Source: Mycolicibacterium tusciae JS617 (GTDB lineage Bacteria > Actinomycetota > Actinomycetes > Mycobacteriales > Mycobacteriaceae). From it: DNA of 64,000 bases. Shown piece after piece: positions 20,044-29,055 of this stretch. The position numbers were made by a program, and so were the translations under genes. Location: contig NZ_KI912270.1 in NCBI RefSeq assembly GCF_000243415.2, forward strand, positions 4,216,001-4,280,000, written 5' to 3'. Below the pieces are notes generated by a model, which was not told the DNA's origin, did not search any database, and saw only the letters and a list, made by a program, of their open reading frames with translations. The number at the start of each line of letters is the position of its first letter. Within the stretch, counting starts at the first letter, position 1.

Positions 20044-21337
20044 CCGAACTGGATTCATCGTCGCCGTCGCGGCGCTGCTCGCGGCGTGCTCGACGGCGCC
20101 GACACCTAAGACCCCAGCACCCCAGACAACGGCACCCCAAACAAGGGCGGCACCGACAAGCGCGGCGGGGCTGAGGCCGGTTACGGTACAGGTCGATGCG
20201 GACCTGGCACAGGCGCCGTTCGACGAGCCCCGCCAAGCGTTGGTCCCGCCGGGGTGGACGCTGTCGGTGTGGGCGCGCATGGGAAAACCGAGACTGGAAG
20301 TGTGGACGCCCGACGGGGTTCTGCTGGTATCGGTCCCCAGCACCGGCGAAGTCGTCGCGTTGCGGCCCACCGACAACGGCCCGACGACGTCGGTGTTGCT
20401 CGACGGACTCGACCAGCCTCATGGGCTGGCATTCGCCAAAAACTCGCTGTACGTCGCGGAAAGCGACCAGGTCGACGTCTATGACTACGTCGACGGAAGG
20501 GCGATCAATCCGCGCACCATTGCCGGCAGTCTGCCCGATGCGAGGAGCCCGGACCTTCGCGGCGCGTATTCACACGCGCTCAAGAGCGTGGCCGTCGGCC
20601 CAGACGGTGCCGTCTACTTCTCCATCGGGTCCACGGGCAACATCTCCGCCGATGATCGCGACGCGAACCCGCCGCGCGCGACCATCATGCGGGTGCCTCC
20701 CGGTGGCGGGCCCGCCGAAGTGTGGGCAACCGGTGTCCGCAACGGCACCGGTCTGGCTGTCGCACCCGACGGTTCGGTGTGGACCGCGGTCAACAACCGC
20801 GACAACGTCGTCGACCCCGCAACCGGCAGGCCCGATCCCGAATACGTCGACGAACATCCCCCGGAATCGGTTGCCCGTCTGACGCCCGGCCGGGAATTGG
20901 GCTGGCCCTACTGCAATCCCGACTTATCTTCCCAAGGCCCGGCGAATTTGCCGCTGATCCGCGACGTGCAGACCAATGCCGACGGCGGCGAAATGGACTG
21001 CGAGTCACTGCCGCCCATCGAACAGAGCCTTGGTGCGCACGCGGCGCCGCTGGGCATGAGCTTTTCCGACGGCGTGCTACCCGCCCCCTATGCCAGCGGG
21101 GCACTGATTGGCGTCCATGGATCGTGGAATCGCGAGCCACCCCGCGAGCCCGAGGTGGCGTATTTGGCCTGGCGTAACGGCGGATTGGGCGACCAGCAGA
21201 CGCTCGTCGGCGGGTTTCAGTCCGAGGACGGCTCGCGCTGGGGGCGCCCGGTGGCCGCGGTGACGGGACCCGACGGCGCGATCTACATCACCGACGATGA
21301 CGCCGATGCCGTCTATCGCCTGGCCCCGCCGCGCTAG
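20021..21337 (+). CDS. PQQ-dependent sugar dehydrogenase-like lipoprotein
   Basis: The 438-residue exported protein has a lipobox LLAACS and a Thr/Pro/Ala linker. A beta-propeller follows, resembling soluble glucose/sorbosone dehydrogenases (LDGLDQPHGLAF, ATGVRNGTGLAVAPDGSVW, ELGWPYCNPD, GVHGSWNREPP). Such enzymes oxidise sugars with PQQ. Mycobacterial PQQ supply is uncertain, so the real cofactor and activity are open. It overlaps the pirin gene by 23 nt and is probably co-transcribed. Confidence 0.85.
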   Translation: MRVWLRHNRTGFIVAVAALLAACSTAPTPKTPAPQTTAPQTRAAPTSAAGLRPVTVQVDADLAQAPFDEPRQALVPPGWTLSVWARMGKPRLEVWTPDGVLLVSVPSTGEVVALRPTDNGPTTSVLLDGLDQPHGLAFAKNSLYVAESDQVDVYDYVDGRAINPRTIAGSLPDARSPDLRGAYSHALKSVAVGPDGAVYFSIGSTGNISADDRDANPPRATIMRVPPGGGPAEVWATGVRNGTGLAVAPDGSVWTAVNNRDNVVDPATGRPDPEYVDEHPPESVARLTPGRELGWPYCNPDLSSQGPANLPLIRDVQTNADGGEMDCESLPPIEQSLGAHAAPLGMSFSDGVLPAPYASGALIGVHGSWNREPPREPEVAYLAWRNGGLGDQQTLVGGFQSEDGSRWGRPVAAVTGPDGAIYITDDDADAVYRLAPPR

Positions 21338-21612
21338 CGGACCGGGTTGTTCTTGCGTCCTGTGACGCCGACGTAGATGGCGATCAACACGATCGCGACG
21401 ACGATGCCGACGAGGAACGGAATGACCTGCCACCCGCCGTTGGAGTTCGAGTACCCGAGCTGGTAGGTGAGCCAGGAGCCGATGAAGGATCCGAGCGCGC
21501 CGAGCACGATCGTCATGATCACGCCGATGCTCTGCTTGCCGGGCATGATGAGCCGCGCCAGTGCCCCGACGATCAGGCCGACGACGAGCGCGCTGAGGAT
21601 GGTGCCAATCAT
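21334..21612 (-). CDS. GlsB/YeaQ/YmgE family small membrane protein
   Basis: The 92-residue protein has three hydrophobic segments with glycine-rich patterns (VVGLIVGALARLIMPGKQ, MTIVLGALGSFIGSWL), typical of the transglycosylase-associated stress-response membrane family. The mechanism is unknown. It overlaps the SRPBCC stop by 4 nt (ATGA), forming a two-gene operon, and its stop overlaps that of the convergent sugar dehydrogenase by 4 nt. Confidence 0.9.
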   Translation of the reverse strand: MIGTILSALVVGLIVGALARLIMPGKQSIGVIMTIVLGALGSFIGSWLTYQLGYSNSNGGWQVIPFLVGIVVAIVLIAIYVGVTGRKNNPVR

Positions 21613-22058
21613 TTTTTCTCCTCTATCGGTAGGTGGTTGAGTGCCGACGTCAACTGCTTCTCGGTGTCATTGGCCAGCTTTTCGAAGTACAGCTTCAGCA
21701 CTGGGTTGAAAAGCGCGATCGGCCCGTGCATCTCGAGCTCGTTGCGGTAGGTGATCACCGAACCCGTGTTCGCGGCATCGACGTAGATCTTTTCGGTAGA
21801 CGTCGATGACTTGTTCTTTCCGACGAACACGAGGTTGCTGGCGCCGAGGCTGTCCAGGGTGTAGGTCAGTTCTGCGGTCACGCCGAGGATCTTCGAGACG
21901 TTGCGCCACGATGCCCCCTCCCCGATCGGACCGCTGTCGATGCGGGTGCACTCCTGCGTGCCCGGATCCCATTGGACGGCATTGCCGAAATCCTTGAGAT
22001 AGTCGATCACCTGGTGGGGCGGCGGGCTGACGGAGAACGTTCGCGACACTGACGGCAT
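21609..22058 (-). CDS. SRPBCC (START-like) family protein
   Basis: The 149-residue protein shows the polyketide-cyclase/SRPBCC ligand-binding pattern (VSPPPHQVIDYLKDFGNAVQWDPGT ... YRNELEMHGPIALFNPVLKLYFEKL). Such proteins bind a hydrophobic ligand in a helix-grip cavity. It has no signal peptide, and its partner is the small membrane protein immediately downstream. Confidence 0.85.
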   Translation of the reverse strand: MPSVSRTFSVSPPPHQVIDYLKDFGNAVQWDPGTQECTRIDSGPIGEGASWRNVSKILGVTAELTYTLDSLGASNLVFVGKNKSSTSTEKIYVDAANTGSVITYRNELEMHGPIALFNPVLKLYFEKLANDTEKQLTSALNHLPIEEKK

Positions 22059-22169
22059 TTCCAGCGGATACCCCGTTCGCGGCCAACTGACGCACAGGAG
22101 TTTGGGCGCAGATTGCCGAAACCACGATGGCCGACGTGAAATTCGATTGTGATGCCCCTGTTATTAAAG

Positions 22170-22197
22170 TTGACAGTGTTGCTGACGTGATTAATGT
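22170..22197 (+). promoter_or_regulatory. Putative promoter of the phosphodiester glycosidase gene
   Basis: A locally AT-rich stretch contains TTGACA (22170-22175) and, 16 nt later, TAATGT (22192-22197). It lies about 33 nt upstream of the TTG start, which is preceded by GGGAGGG. Confidence 0.45.
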
Positions 22198-22229
22198 GGT
22201 TTGGGTTGTAGGCCTCCGGGAGGGACCAC

Positions 22230-23312
22230 TTGTCGATTCCAGTCGCGATATTTCGGCGCATTGCGGCATCGGCCGCGGCGCTGATGTTGTGCGCCGGGCT
22301 GTCGACGACGGCCGGGATTCCGGGCGCGGGCGCCGTCAGCGGTCGCGATCTGCTCGCCGGCGCCATCGCCAACACCCGCGGGTCCTATCTCGTGTACAAC
22401 TTCGGCGGCGGGCACCCCGCGCCGATGCTCAACGCCGGCGGCAGCTGGTACGAAATGAGCAGCGGCGGACACTTGATGATCATCAAGTCGGCCTCGCAGC
22501 GGGTCGCGCCGCGACTGCTGGTCGACTCGCACAGCGGATATCAGGGCCGCTGCGAACGCGACCCGCGAGCGCGCACCGGTGAGGGACTCAGGCAGGCATC
22601 GGAGGTGTTCTCGCCGCTGCAGGCATGGCAGGCGCTGGGCCAGCCGACCATCGCGATCAATGCCAATTTCTTCGATGTCCGCGGGCAGCAGGGCGGCTCG
22701 TGGAAGTCGACCGGCTGCAGTTCACCGCTGGGTGCCTACGTCGACAACACCCGCGGGCAGGGACGCGCCAACGCCGCGGTGACCGGCACTCTGGCGTATG
22801 CGGGTAAGCAGGGCCTCTCGGGCGGAAACGAGCACTGGAAGGCGTTGTCCACCATGATCATTCCCGTCGCAGGCGCCCCCTACGTCGTGCCACCGAAGAG
22901 CCCGGACGACTACGACGCGGCTTCGCCTGTCATCGGAGACCTTCTCGACCGCAACGTTCGATTCGTCGCGGTGGCGGGCATCGGATTGCTGTCGCCCGAT
23001 GACACGGCTCAGCTCAATGACGGCGGCCCGAGCGCCGCCCGCACCGCGCTCGCATATGCGAAGGGTAAGGACGAGATGTACGTCTTCCAGGGAGGCAGTT
23101 ACACGCCTGATCAGATCCAGGATCTGTTCCGTGGCCTTGGCAGCGATACCGCGGTGCTGCTTGACGGCGGCGGCTCGTCGGCGATCGTGCTTCGCCGCGA
23201 CACCGGGGGCATGTGGTCGGGTGCCGGTGTGCCGGACGGCAACTGCGACACCCGTCAGGTGTTGTGCGACTCTCGCGAGCGTGCGCTGCCGGCCTGGCTG
23301 GCGTTCAACTAG
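22230..23312 (+). CDS. Exported phosphodiester glycosidase (NAGPA domain) protein
   Basis: The 360-residue protein has a signal peptide (residues 1-35, ending PGAGAVS). Its domain is like N-acetylglucosamine-1-phosphodiester alpha-N-acetylglucosaminidase, recognised by AINANFFDVRGQQ and LDGGGSSAIVL. It probably acts on a sugar-phosphodiester in the cell envelope; the substrate is not known. The TTG start is supported by GGGAGGG 7 nt upstream. Confidence 0.85.
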   Translation: MSIPVAIFRRIAASAAALMLCAGLSTTAGIPGAGAVSGRDLLAGAIANTRGSYLVYNFGGGHPAPMLNAGGSWYEMSSGGHLMIIKSASQRVAPRLLVDSHSGYQGRCERDPRARTGEGLRQASEVFSPLQAWQALGQPTIAINANFFDVRGQQGGSWKSTGCSSPLGAYVDNTRGQGRANAAVTGTLAYAGKQGLSGGNEHWKALSTMIIPVAGAPYVVPPKSPDDYDAASPVIGDLLDRNVRFVAVAGIGLLSPDDTAQLNDGGPSAARTALAYAKGKDEMYVFQGGSYTPDQIQDLFRGLGSDTAVLLDGGGSSAIVLRRDTGGMWSGAGVPDGNCDTRQVLCDSRERALPAWLAFN

Positions 23313-23350
23313 GCCGCCTTGTCCCCGGCTCCTGAGTCAGGGTCGGTGTC

Positions 23351-25624
23351 CTACGTGTTGCCTGCCGCGTTACCGTCATCGCCGTTCGCATTGGGGCTCG
23401 GCGGATTGCCGGGGTTTGTGTTGCTCTCCTCGTCGGCGTCTTCTTCGTCGGCGTCTTCCTCGTCCACGCCTTCTTCGTCCACGTCCTCTTCGTCGAGCGC
23501 GTCTTCGTCCACGTCCTCTTCGTCGAGCGCGTCTTCGTCGACGATCTCATCTTCGTCGAGCGCCTCTTCTTCGTCGAGCGCCTCTTCGTCGACCGGTTCT
23601 TCGACGACCGGTTCGACGACAGGTTCGACGACCGGTTCTTCGACGACCTCTTCTTCGATGGTCTCTTCCTCGACGAATTCGTCGACAATCTCCTCTTCGA
23701 CCACCTGTTCTTCGCCCGCCGGTGATTCGAGCTCGCCAACCGCTGTCTCGTCTGTAGACAGGTTCACCGTGCGCGCGTTGATGTCTGGGAGTTCATTCGG
23801 CGCGGCCATCGTGTTCGCCTGCTGGGCAAGCAGATCGCCGCCGGACAGGAAATTCAGAAGTGAGCTGAGCACGTTGGGCGTGCCAGGCGTCGGGTTCCCG
23901 CTGATGAACTCCTTGTAAAAGCCGTTGAACAACTGAGTGAGAACCACCCCGATCACCTGTCCCCAATCCAGGTTGGGGAAGGAAAGGAATCCGGTCGGTG
24001 TGCCGGCGTCGTCCAGCGTCCTTTCATAACGGCCGGTGGCCGGGTTGTAGAAGGCGTCGGTATAGCCGAGATTGGTCAGGCTGGTCAATGCGGGCGCCAA
24101 TGCGTTGGCCAACCTGGTGAACAGATTGACGGACGCGGTCCCGCCTGACAGCGCGTTGACGGCGTCTGACAGTAGGTACAGCGGTTCGAGCAGCGGCAGC
24201 GTGGCCGATGGAACCGTCACATACAGGTTGAGCGCCAGAGGATTCCCCTCGAGCAGGCTTTTATCGACCGCCGCGGTGATCTGGTCGGTCAGTTGCCCGA
24301 TGACACCGTCGAGGGTGAGGCCGCGCAGCATGTACGTCGGAAAGAGTCCCGCCATGAGGTTATTCGCGAGCGTGACCGGATTGGGCCAGGCCGCGAAATC
24401 CGACGAGGGGTGGTACTCGATGCCCACGTCGATCAGGATCGGGATGATGTTCGCGCCGCCGGGTTGAATCCCGAGCAGCAGTTCCGGGGACGCGCCGTTG
24501 CTGGTCACCTCGGTGTCCGGGTTCACCGTGTCGATGCCGAGCGAACTGAAGAACGGATACAGGCGTGCCAGCATCCCGCCGTTGGGTCGGGCGGGATTGA
24601 ACAGAAGCAGCATCGGCAGCACCGTGATGCTGCCCAGCGCCGGGTCGGTGCCTGCGTAGTCGAGGCCACCAGGCTGGTTGGCCAGATCGGCGACGATCTG
24701 GTCGTAGGCGGTCGCGACGGCGAAGGCGCCCAGCCCGACGCCCATGGCCACCTGGACGCGAAGATGGGCCACGTCGGGGACGTCGATCGGAAGGTTGCTG
24801 ATGGCGCTTTGGAGTAGCGCAATCAGGGGATCGCCCGGCAGCGTGGTGTTTAGCCGCTGAACTACGGTTTCGAGCAGGCCGACGACCCCGACCTGGAGGT
24901 AGTCAGTGCCGTTGATCGCGGCGGCGACCGCGTTGGGCAATGCGGGCACCCACCCGAGGTCGACCCCGAGCAGCTTCAGCAGCGTGAAGATCGGACCTGT
25001 GGTGGTGACGTTGAGACCCGGGATGTCGATATTGGAGAGATTGAGTGGATCGCTTAGGTCCAGGCCAACCAGGTTCAGGAGGCCGAGCAGATCGGTCACT
25101 CCGTCGGTAACGGGAAAGAGTGCTTCCAAAGCATCGAGGAGAAGCGTGGTCGTCAGCGGCCCGAAAACAGGCTCCAGCACTGGCCCCAGGTCGATGGGGA
25201 TCTGGCCCAGCACGCCGTCGAGGACCGCGTTGAGCAACAAGTCCGGATCCGCCAACGCATTCTCGATCAGGCTGGGCAGGTCGAGACCCGCCGCCTGAGC
25301 TAGCGCAGCGAGGCTTATGTGGTCGACGACGGCGCGGATCACCAGTTCGGCGATGGTCTGGCTCAGGTCATACGCGGCGGGGCCGAGGCCGCCGGTCAGG
25401 TCGGCGATCTGGTCCGGTCGCGGCCAGGGATTGAACGCCGCCGTCAGGCCGACGTTTCCGTTGACGAACTTCGCGGACGATGCGGCCACCTTTGGCTCCG
25501 ACGGCGTTCCGACCGCCAACGCGGTCGCGGTCGCGGTCACGGCGCCGACGGCAACGATCTTCCGCGAAGTACGGGCGATAGGGCCTTGGGATGTTCGACC
25601 CGCTTTGCGGTGCTTGCCTACCAT
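23351..25624 (-). CDS. Large exported protein with acidic repeat tail, unknown function
   Basis: The 757-residue protein starts with a basic stretch (MVGKHRKAGRTSQG) and a hydrophobic signal (IVAVGAVTATATALAVGTPS), so it is probably exported. Residues 60-620 are rich in Leu, Pro, Asn and Gly with repeated LxxLLxxLG-like segments. They resemble mycobacterial PE-PPE-domain-like exported proteins, but I cannot confirm a catalytic serine. Residues about 631-735 are an extreme Glu/Asp tail with DEDALDEEDV repeats, followed by an Asn/Gly-rich end. The ATG at 25624 was preferred to the longer frame, which lacks a signal. Confidence 0.7.
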   Translation of the reverse strand: MVGKHRKAGRTSQGPIARTSRKIVAVGAVTATATALAVGTPSEPKVAASSAKFVNGNVGLTAAFNPWPRPDQIADLTGGLGPAAYDLSQTIAELVIRAVVDHISLAALAQAAGLDLPSLIENALADPDLLLNAVLDGVLGQIPIDLGPVLEPVFGPLTTTLLLDALEALFPVTDGVTDLLGLLNLVGLDLSDPLNLSNIDIPGLNVTTTGPIFTLLKLLGVDLGWVPALPNAVAAAINGTDYLQVGVVGLLETVVQRLNTTLPGDPLIALLQSAISNLPIDVPDVAHLRVQVAMGVGLGAFAVATAYDQIVADLANQPGGLDYAGTDPALGSITVLPMLLLFNPARPNGGMLARLYPFFSSLGIDTVNPDTEVTSNGASPELLLGIQPGGANIIPILIDVGIEYHPSSDFAAWPNPVTLANNLMAGLFPTYMLRGLTLDGVIGQLTDQITAAVDKSLLEGNPLALNLYVTVPSATLPLLEPLYLLSDAVNALSGGTASVNLFTRLANALAPALTSLTNLGYTDAFYNPATGRYERTLDDAGTPTGFLSFPNLDWGQVIGVVLTQLFNGFYKEFISGNPTPGTPNVLSSLLNFLSGGDLLAQQANTMAAPNELPDINARTVNLSTDETAVGELESPAGEEQVVEEEIVDEFVEEETIEEEVVEEPVVEPVVEPVVEEPVDEEALDEEEALDEDEIVDEDALDEEDVDEDALDEEDVDEEGVDEEDADEEDADEESNTNPGNPPSPNANGDDGNAAGNT
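23417..23733. repeat. Low-complexity acidic-tail coding repeats, including two 30-bp units
   Basis: Trinucleotides TCG, TCC, TCT and TTC dominate on the + strand (Glu/Asp codons on the coding strand). Identical 30-bp units occur at 23473-23502 and 23503-23532, encoding DEDALDEEDV, with diverged copies around them and a second class of Pro-Val-Val-Glu repeats at 23590-23650. Confidence 0.8.
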
Positions 25625-25669
25625 CTGACCAGCTCTTTCAGTCCCCCGAAAGCCTGACCTCCGCAAGGA

Positions 25670-25697
25670 ATTTAACAAGATTGTCAATTTCTGGCAA
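25670..25697 (-). promoter_or_regulatory. Putative promoter of the acidic-tail protein gene
   Basis: On the minus strand TTGCCA (25692-25697) and TTAAAT (25670-25675) are 16 nt apart in an AT-rich stretch. They lie about 46 nt upstream of the ATG. An inverted TTTCTG/CAGAAA pair with a 9-nt spacer overlaps the -35 side. Confidence 0.4.
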
Positions 25698-25787
25698 CCA
25701 GTCAGAAATACCTGGTTCGGGAATCCGTTGGACGAACAATTCATCCTGGATGTGCTGGGAAGGGGGCGAGCAGCAACCTCTGCGGGG

Positions 25788-26561
25788 CTACACGGCCGCC
25801 GCCAGCGCGCTTCGAGCCGCGGCTCCTGTCTGGCCCGCGTAGCTGCCACCGAACAACACGACGTGGGCCAGTAGCGGATACAGCTGATGCAGACCCGTCC
25901 GTTCGCGCCAACCCTCGGCCAGTGTGCGCTGGGATTGGTACCCGTCAATGACGGCGTCGAAGTGCGGGCAGCCGAACAACGCCAGCATGGCGAGGTCGGT
26001 CTCGCGGTGGCCACCGTGCGCCGCGGGGTCGATCAGAACGACACCGGCAGGCGTCCACATCAGATTGCCGCTCCACAGATCGCCGTGCAGACGTGCAGGC
26101 GGGTCGTCATCATCGAAGCGTCCGGCCTCGCAGTGCGCTATCACCGCATCAACGTCGCCGCGGGTTTCTGCGCTGAGCTGATCCGCGGCGAGTGCGGCCA
26201 TCGGCGCCAATCGCTCGCGGGCGTAGAACATCCCCCAGGTGTCATATCCGGTCAGCGACATCGGAAGTGGATGGTGCAACGGTCCGAAGAACCCATCGCC
26301 GGTCCACCCGGCGGGCCCAGCGCCGAACGCATCCGCGCCCGCATCGTGGGTGCGCGCCAACCGGCGGCCGAATTCGTGTGCCGCGGCGCGCTCGGGCTGC
26401 ACGGTGTTGAGTCGGCCCAAGGTGAGTCGCGTGTCGTCGTAGTCGAGGACCTCAGCACACGGAACTCCGCCGCTGGCGGCCGAAAGCCATTGCAGCCCAA
26501 CGGCTTCGCAGGCGAAGAAGCCCGTTGGTGCGCTGGGATTGCGCTTGACGAAAGTCGTCAT
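25788..26561 (-). CDS. Fructosamine kinase family protein
   Basis: The 257-residue protein has the kinase catalytic loop LHGDLWSGNLMW and the metal-binding DPAAHGGHRETDLAML typical of fructosamine/ketosamine-3-kinases (APH fold). These enzymes phosphorylate glycated amines so that they decompose. The N-terminus is shorter than in fungal or E. coli homologues, starting directly at FVKRNPSAPTGFFACEA, as is usual in mycobacteria. One nucleotide separates it from the upstream SDR gene. Confidence 0.9.
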   Translation of the reverse strand: MTTFVKRNPSAPTGFFACEAVGLQWLSAASGGVPCAEVLDYDDTRLTLGRLNTVQPERAAAHEFGRRLARTHDAGADAFGAGPAGWTGDGFFGPLHHPLPMSLTGYDTWGMFYARERLAPMAALAADQLSAETRGDVDAVIAHCEAGRFDDDDPPARLHGDLWSGNLMWTPAGVVLIDPAAHGGHRETDLAMLALFGCPHFDAVIDGYQSQRTLAEGWRERTGLHQLYPLLAHVVLFGGSYAGQTGAAARSALAAAV

Positions 26562-26562
26562 C

Positions 26563-27393
26563 CTATGGTTGGCTGGACACCTTCCGCAACGCGATGTCGC
26601 GCATCTTTGTCGGCATGACGGCCATCAATGCCACCTGCGCCTTGGGCCCGAGCCCGACGATGTACCGGGCGCGTGGCCGCTTGGCGGTGAGCGCCTCCTC
26701 GACGACGGCGGACACCTTTGCCGCGGGGACGGCGATGCGTTGCGACACCGGGATCATCTTCTTGAATCCCGCGATGTGTTTGGCATAGAGGCTGCGGTGT
26801 TCGGCGCTCAGGCCCGCCTCCAGATCCTCCACCATGGTGTCGGCGGTGCGCCACATGTCCGTGTCTGTCTGCGCGGGCTCAACGACCACGACGCGAATCT
26901 TCCAGGGGTTCAGTTCCATTCGCAGCGCGTCGGCAGCGGCCTCCAGCGCAAACTTGCTAGCCGCGTACGCACCGACCAACGGCATGGACAGGCGCCCGTT
27001 CACGCTGGAGATGAAGACGATGCGCCCCCGGGACTTGCGCAGCCGCGGCAGCACCGCCCGGGTGACAGCGAGCGCACCGATGACGTTGATTTCCAGCTGT
27101 TTTCGCCACTCGTCCGAGCTCAGCGTCTCCATCGCGCCGCCGACGGCAATACCGGCGTTGTTGACGATCGCGTCCAGCCGATCCGGCAACGACCCATCCA
27201 GCGCCGCGATGTCGTCAGCTGAGGTGACATCGAGGATCACCGAGGAGACCCGTTGCGGAGCGAGCTGGGTTACCGCATCGGCATCCTGCTGGCTACGGAC
27301 GCCGGCGATGACGTCCCAGCCGCGCGCAGCCAGATGCTCGACGATCCCCTTGCCGATACCCCGTGAAGCGCCGGTGACGAGTGCAGTTGGCAT
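26563..27393 (-). CDS. Short-chain dehydrogenase/reductase
   Basis: The 276-residue SDR has the cofactor motif TGASRGIG, NNAG at about 88, the catalytic Ser in FISSVNG and YAASK. Arg in the second strand (AGVRSQ) is compatible with NADP(H). The substrate is unknown. It is transcribed with the fructosamine kinase gene (1-nt gap). Confidence 0.93.
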   Translation of the reverse strand: MPTALVTGASRGIGKGIVEHLAARGWDVIAGVRSQQDADAVTQLAPQRVSSVILDVTSADDIAALDGSLPDRLDAIVNNAGIAVGGAMETLSSDEWRKQLEINVIGALAVTRAVLPRLRKSRGRIVFISSVNGRLSMPLVGAYAASKFALEAAADALRMELNPWKIRVVVVEPAQTDTDMWRTADTMVEDLEAGLSAEHRSLYAKHIAGFKKMIPVSQRIAVPAAKVSAVVEEALTAKRPRARYIVGLGPKAQVALMAVMPTKMRDIALRKVSSQP

Positions 27394-27432
27394 ACGCCGA
27401 GACTAGTCACTCCAGTGACTGATGCGAGCGGC

Positions 27433-27720
27433 TCAACAAAGGTTCCACTCGGCGGCGCTCACGATCTCGAGCGCCGTGTTGGTTCCGACGCTCAGATCAT
27501 TCATCACCATCATGGTCTTGGCGGGTGACAGCACGCCGCTACGTTCGGCGGCGCACACCCGCTGCCCCTCGGCAAGCAGCTGCTGCGGTGTCAGGAACTC
27601 GTACCTGTCCTGCAGCTTGTTCAAGTACTCGGTTTCGTCCGCCGCCGCCGACGGCGCAGACAGCACCGCAGCGGCGACCAGAGCCGAAACCATGCCCGTT
27701 GATCGAATCACCCGGATCAC
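27433..27720 (-). CDS. Small secreted DUF732 protein
   Basis: The 95-residue protein has a signal peptide (residues 1-27, ending APSAAADE). The DUF732 core has two cysteines (QRVCAAE and the C-terminal WNLC) that probably form a disulfide. This family is common in mycobacteria and its function is unknown. Confidence 0.85.
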   Translation of the reverse strand: MIRVIRSTGMVSALVAAAVLSAPSAAADETEYLNKLQDRYEFLTPQQLLAEGQRVCAAERSGVLSPAKTMMVMNDLSVGTNTALEIVSAAEWNLC

Positions 27721-27786
27721 CTCCGCAAACCGGAGTTTCCCTTGGCAATCCCGTCCAAACGCCTATTTTCGCGATGTTTGAAAAGG

Positions 27787-29037
27787 CTAGGAAATTTGCT
27801 CTTCGACGAATCGCGCGGTCCGTCGGTGCCATAGGCGCCAATGGCGCAGTAGATAGTGTCCGGCATCCGGTACGCCGACCCATTCCGCAGCGACGCCGCG
27901 GTCCGTCGCTGCCCGAGTTTGCGCCTGCGAAGATCGAGGATCGGTGCGGGTGTCGGCGGTACCGTGGAGCACCAGGAGCCGACAACTGGCAGGGACCAAC
28001 GCGCCATCGTTGCGCGGCCACCACGGGGCCAACGCCACTACACCGCCCACATCTGAGCCTGAGCACAAGTGCGCCGCCACCCGACCGCCCATCGAATGGC
28101 CGACAAGCACCAACCTGCGCGGGTCGACATCGGCGAGCATGCGGTCAAGCCCGCCGCGAGCGTCGCGCACAGCATCGCGTTGCGCACCGTTCCATCCCCG
28201 CAATCGATACTGCACGCGTTCCACCCGCACACCGCTGCCGAGCCTGGCGCGCAGCGCCAACTCCAGCCAGATCATCCGCAGGTTGGCGAGCTGCCATGCG
28301 CGGGAAGCCTCACCGCTCTGTGGCCTGCCGCCGGGAAGGATCAAGACACCGCCGCGCCGTCGGTCACTCACGAGCACCGAACCACAAGATGGCCGCGCTG
28401 CACGCCACCACGGCGCGGCGAGTCCGATCACCGGCGCCACCGCGAAGCGTGTCAACGTCGCGCCGAGGGTTGCGCCGGCGAGAATCGTGAATACGACGCT
28501 GTAGCGTAGCTTTTCGCGGTCACCGGAACCTCCTGCCAGACGGCTGTCGAAGCCGATACCGGAGATCGTCGTCGTCAGGACTGTGGTGGACAGTTCCTGG
28601 ATGCCGAACTGGCGCGCCGTGGAGTTCTGAATCCCGAACGTGACGGCCAGCCCTGCGATCAGAATCAGCTTCGTGTGGTCCCGGTAGTCGAGGACACCGG
28701 TGCCAGCGAGGACCGACAGCGTCACGAGCATCACGACCTCAAGCGAGAGGGTGATGGCAAGCCAGCGACGGACCTCGCGATCGAGGTGCCGGGCCAGTCG
28801 GCCGCCGAGTATCGCGCCGACGACGAAGCACAGGAGCGCCACGAGCGCGGCGGTCACGTCCACGACGGTGCGCGGGGCGAGCCAGAGCCCGAGAAAGATG
28901 ACGTTGCCCGTCATGTTGGCGACGAACACATGGCCCAGTTCCAGCACGCTGACCGCGTCGACGAGGCCGGTCGCGAATGTCAACAGCAGCAGCGCGACGT
29001 GAGTCGAACCCTGCGATACCGGTGATTCGACGGCCAC
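27787..29037 (-). CDS. DUF1275 membrane protein fused to alpha/beta hydrolase
   Basis: A single 416-residue frame joins two domains I normally expect as separate proteins. Residues 1-205 are a DUF1275/YoaK-type membrane domain with six hydrophobic segments (FATGLVDAVSVLELGHVFVANMTGN). Residues 225-416 form an alpha/beta hydrolase with GHSMGG (Ser315), Asp near 362 and His in DAGHY near 394. The junction around residues 205-225 has no stop or frameshift. The active site would face the cytoplasm if the domain follows the last membrane segment inward. The substrate is unknown. Confidence 0.82.
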   Translation of the reverse strand: MAVESPVSQGSTHVALLLLTFATGLVDAVSVLELGHVFVANMTGNVIFLGLWLAPRTVVDVTAALVALLCFVVGAILGGRLARHLDREVRRWLAITLSLEVVMLVTLSVLAGTGVLDYRDHTKLILIAGLAVTFGIQNSTARQFGIQELSTTVLTTTISGIGFDSRLAGGSGDREKLRYSVVFTILAGATLGATLTRFAVAPVIGLAAPWWRAARPSCGSVLVSDRRRGGVLILPGGRPQSGEASRAWQLANLRMIWLELALRARLGSGVRVERVQYRLRGWNGAQRDAVRDARGGLDRMLADVDPRRLVLVGHSMGGRVAAHLCSGSDVGGVVALAPWWPRNDGALVPASCRLLVLHGTADTRTDPRSSQAQTRAATDRGVAAEWVGVPDAGHYLLRHWRLWHRRTARFVEEQIS

Positions 29038-29055
29038 GGTCTGCGATGGTCCGTC

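Noticed and set aside
23417..23733. CRISPR or non-coding satellite
   Set aside because: The repeats have no spacers and encode a continuous acidic tail in frame.
25625..26014. N-terminal extension of the acidic-tail protein
   Set aside because: It covers the AT-rich promoter region and the fructosamine kinase 3' end and would bury the signal peptide.
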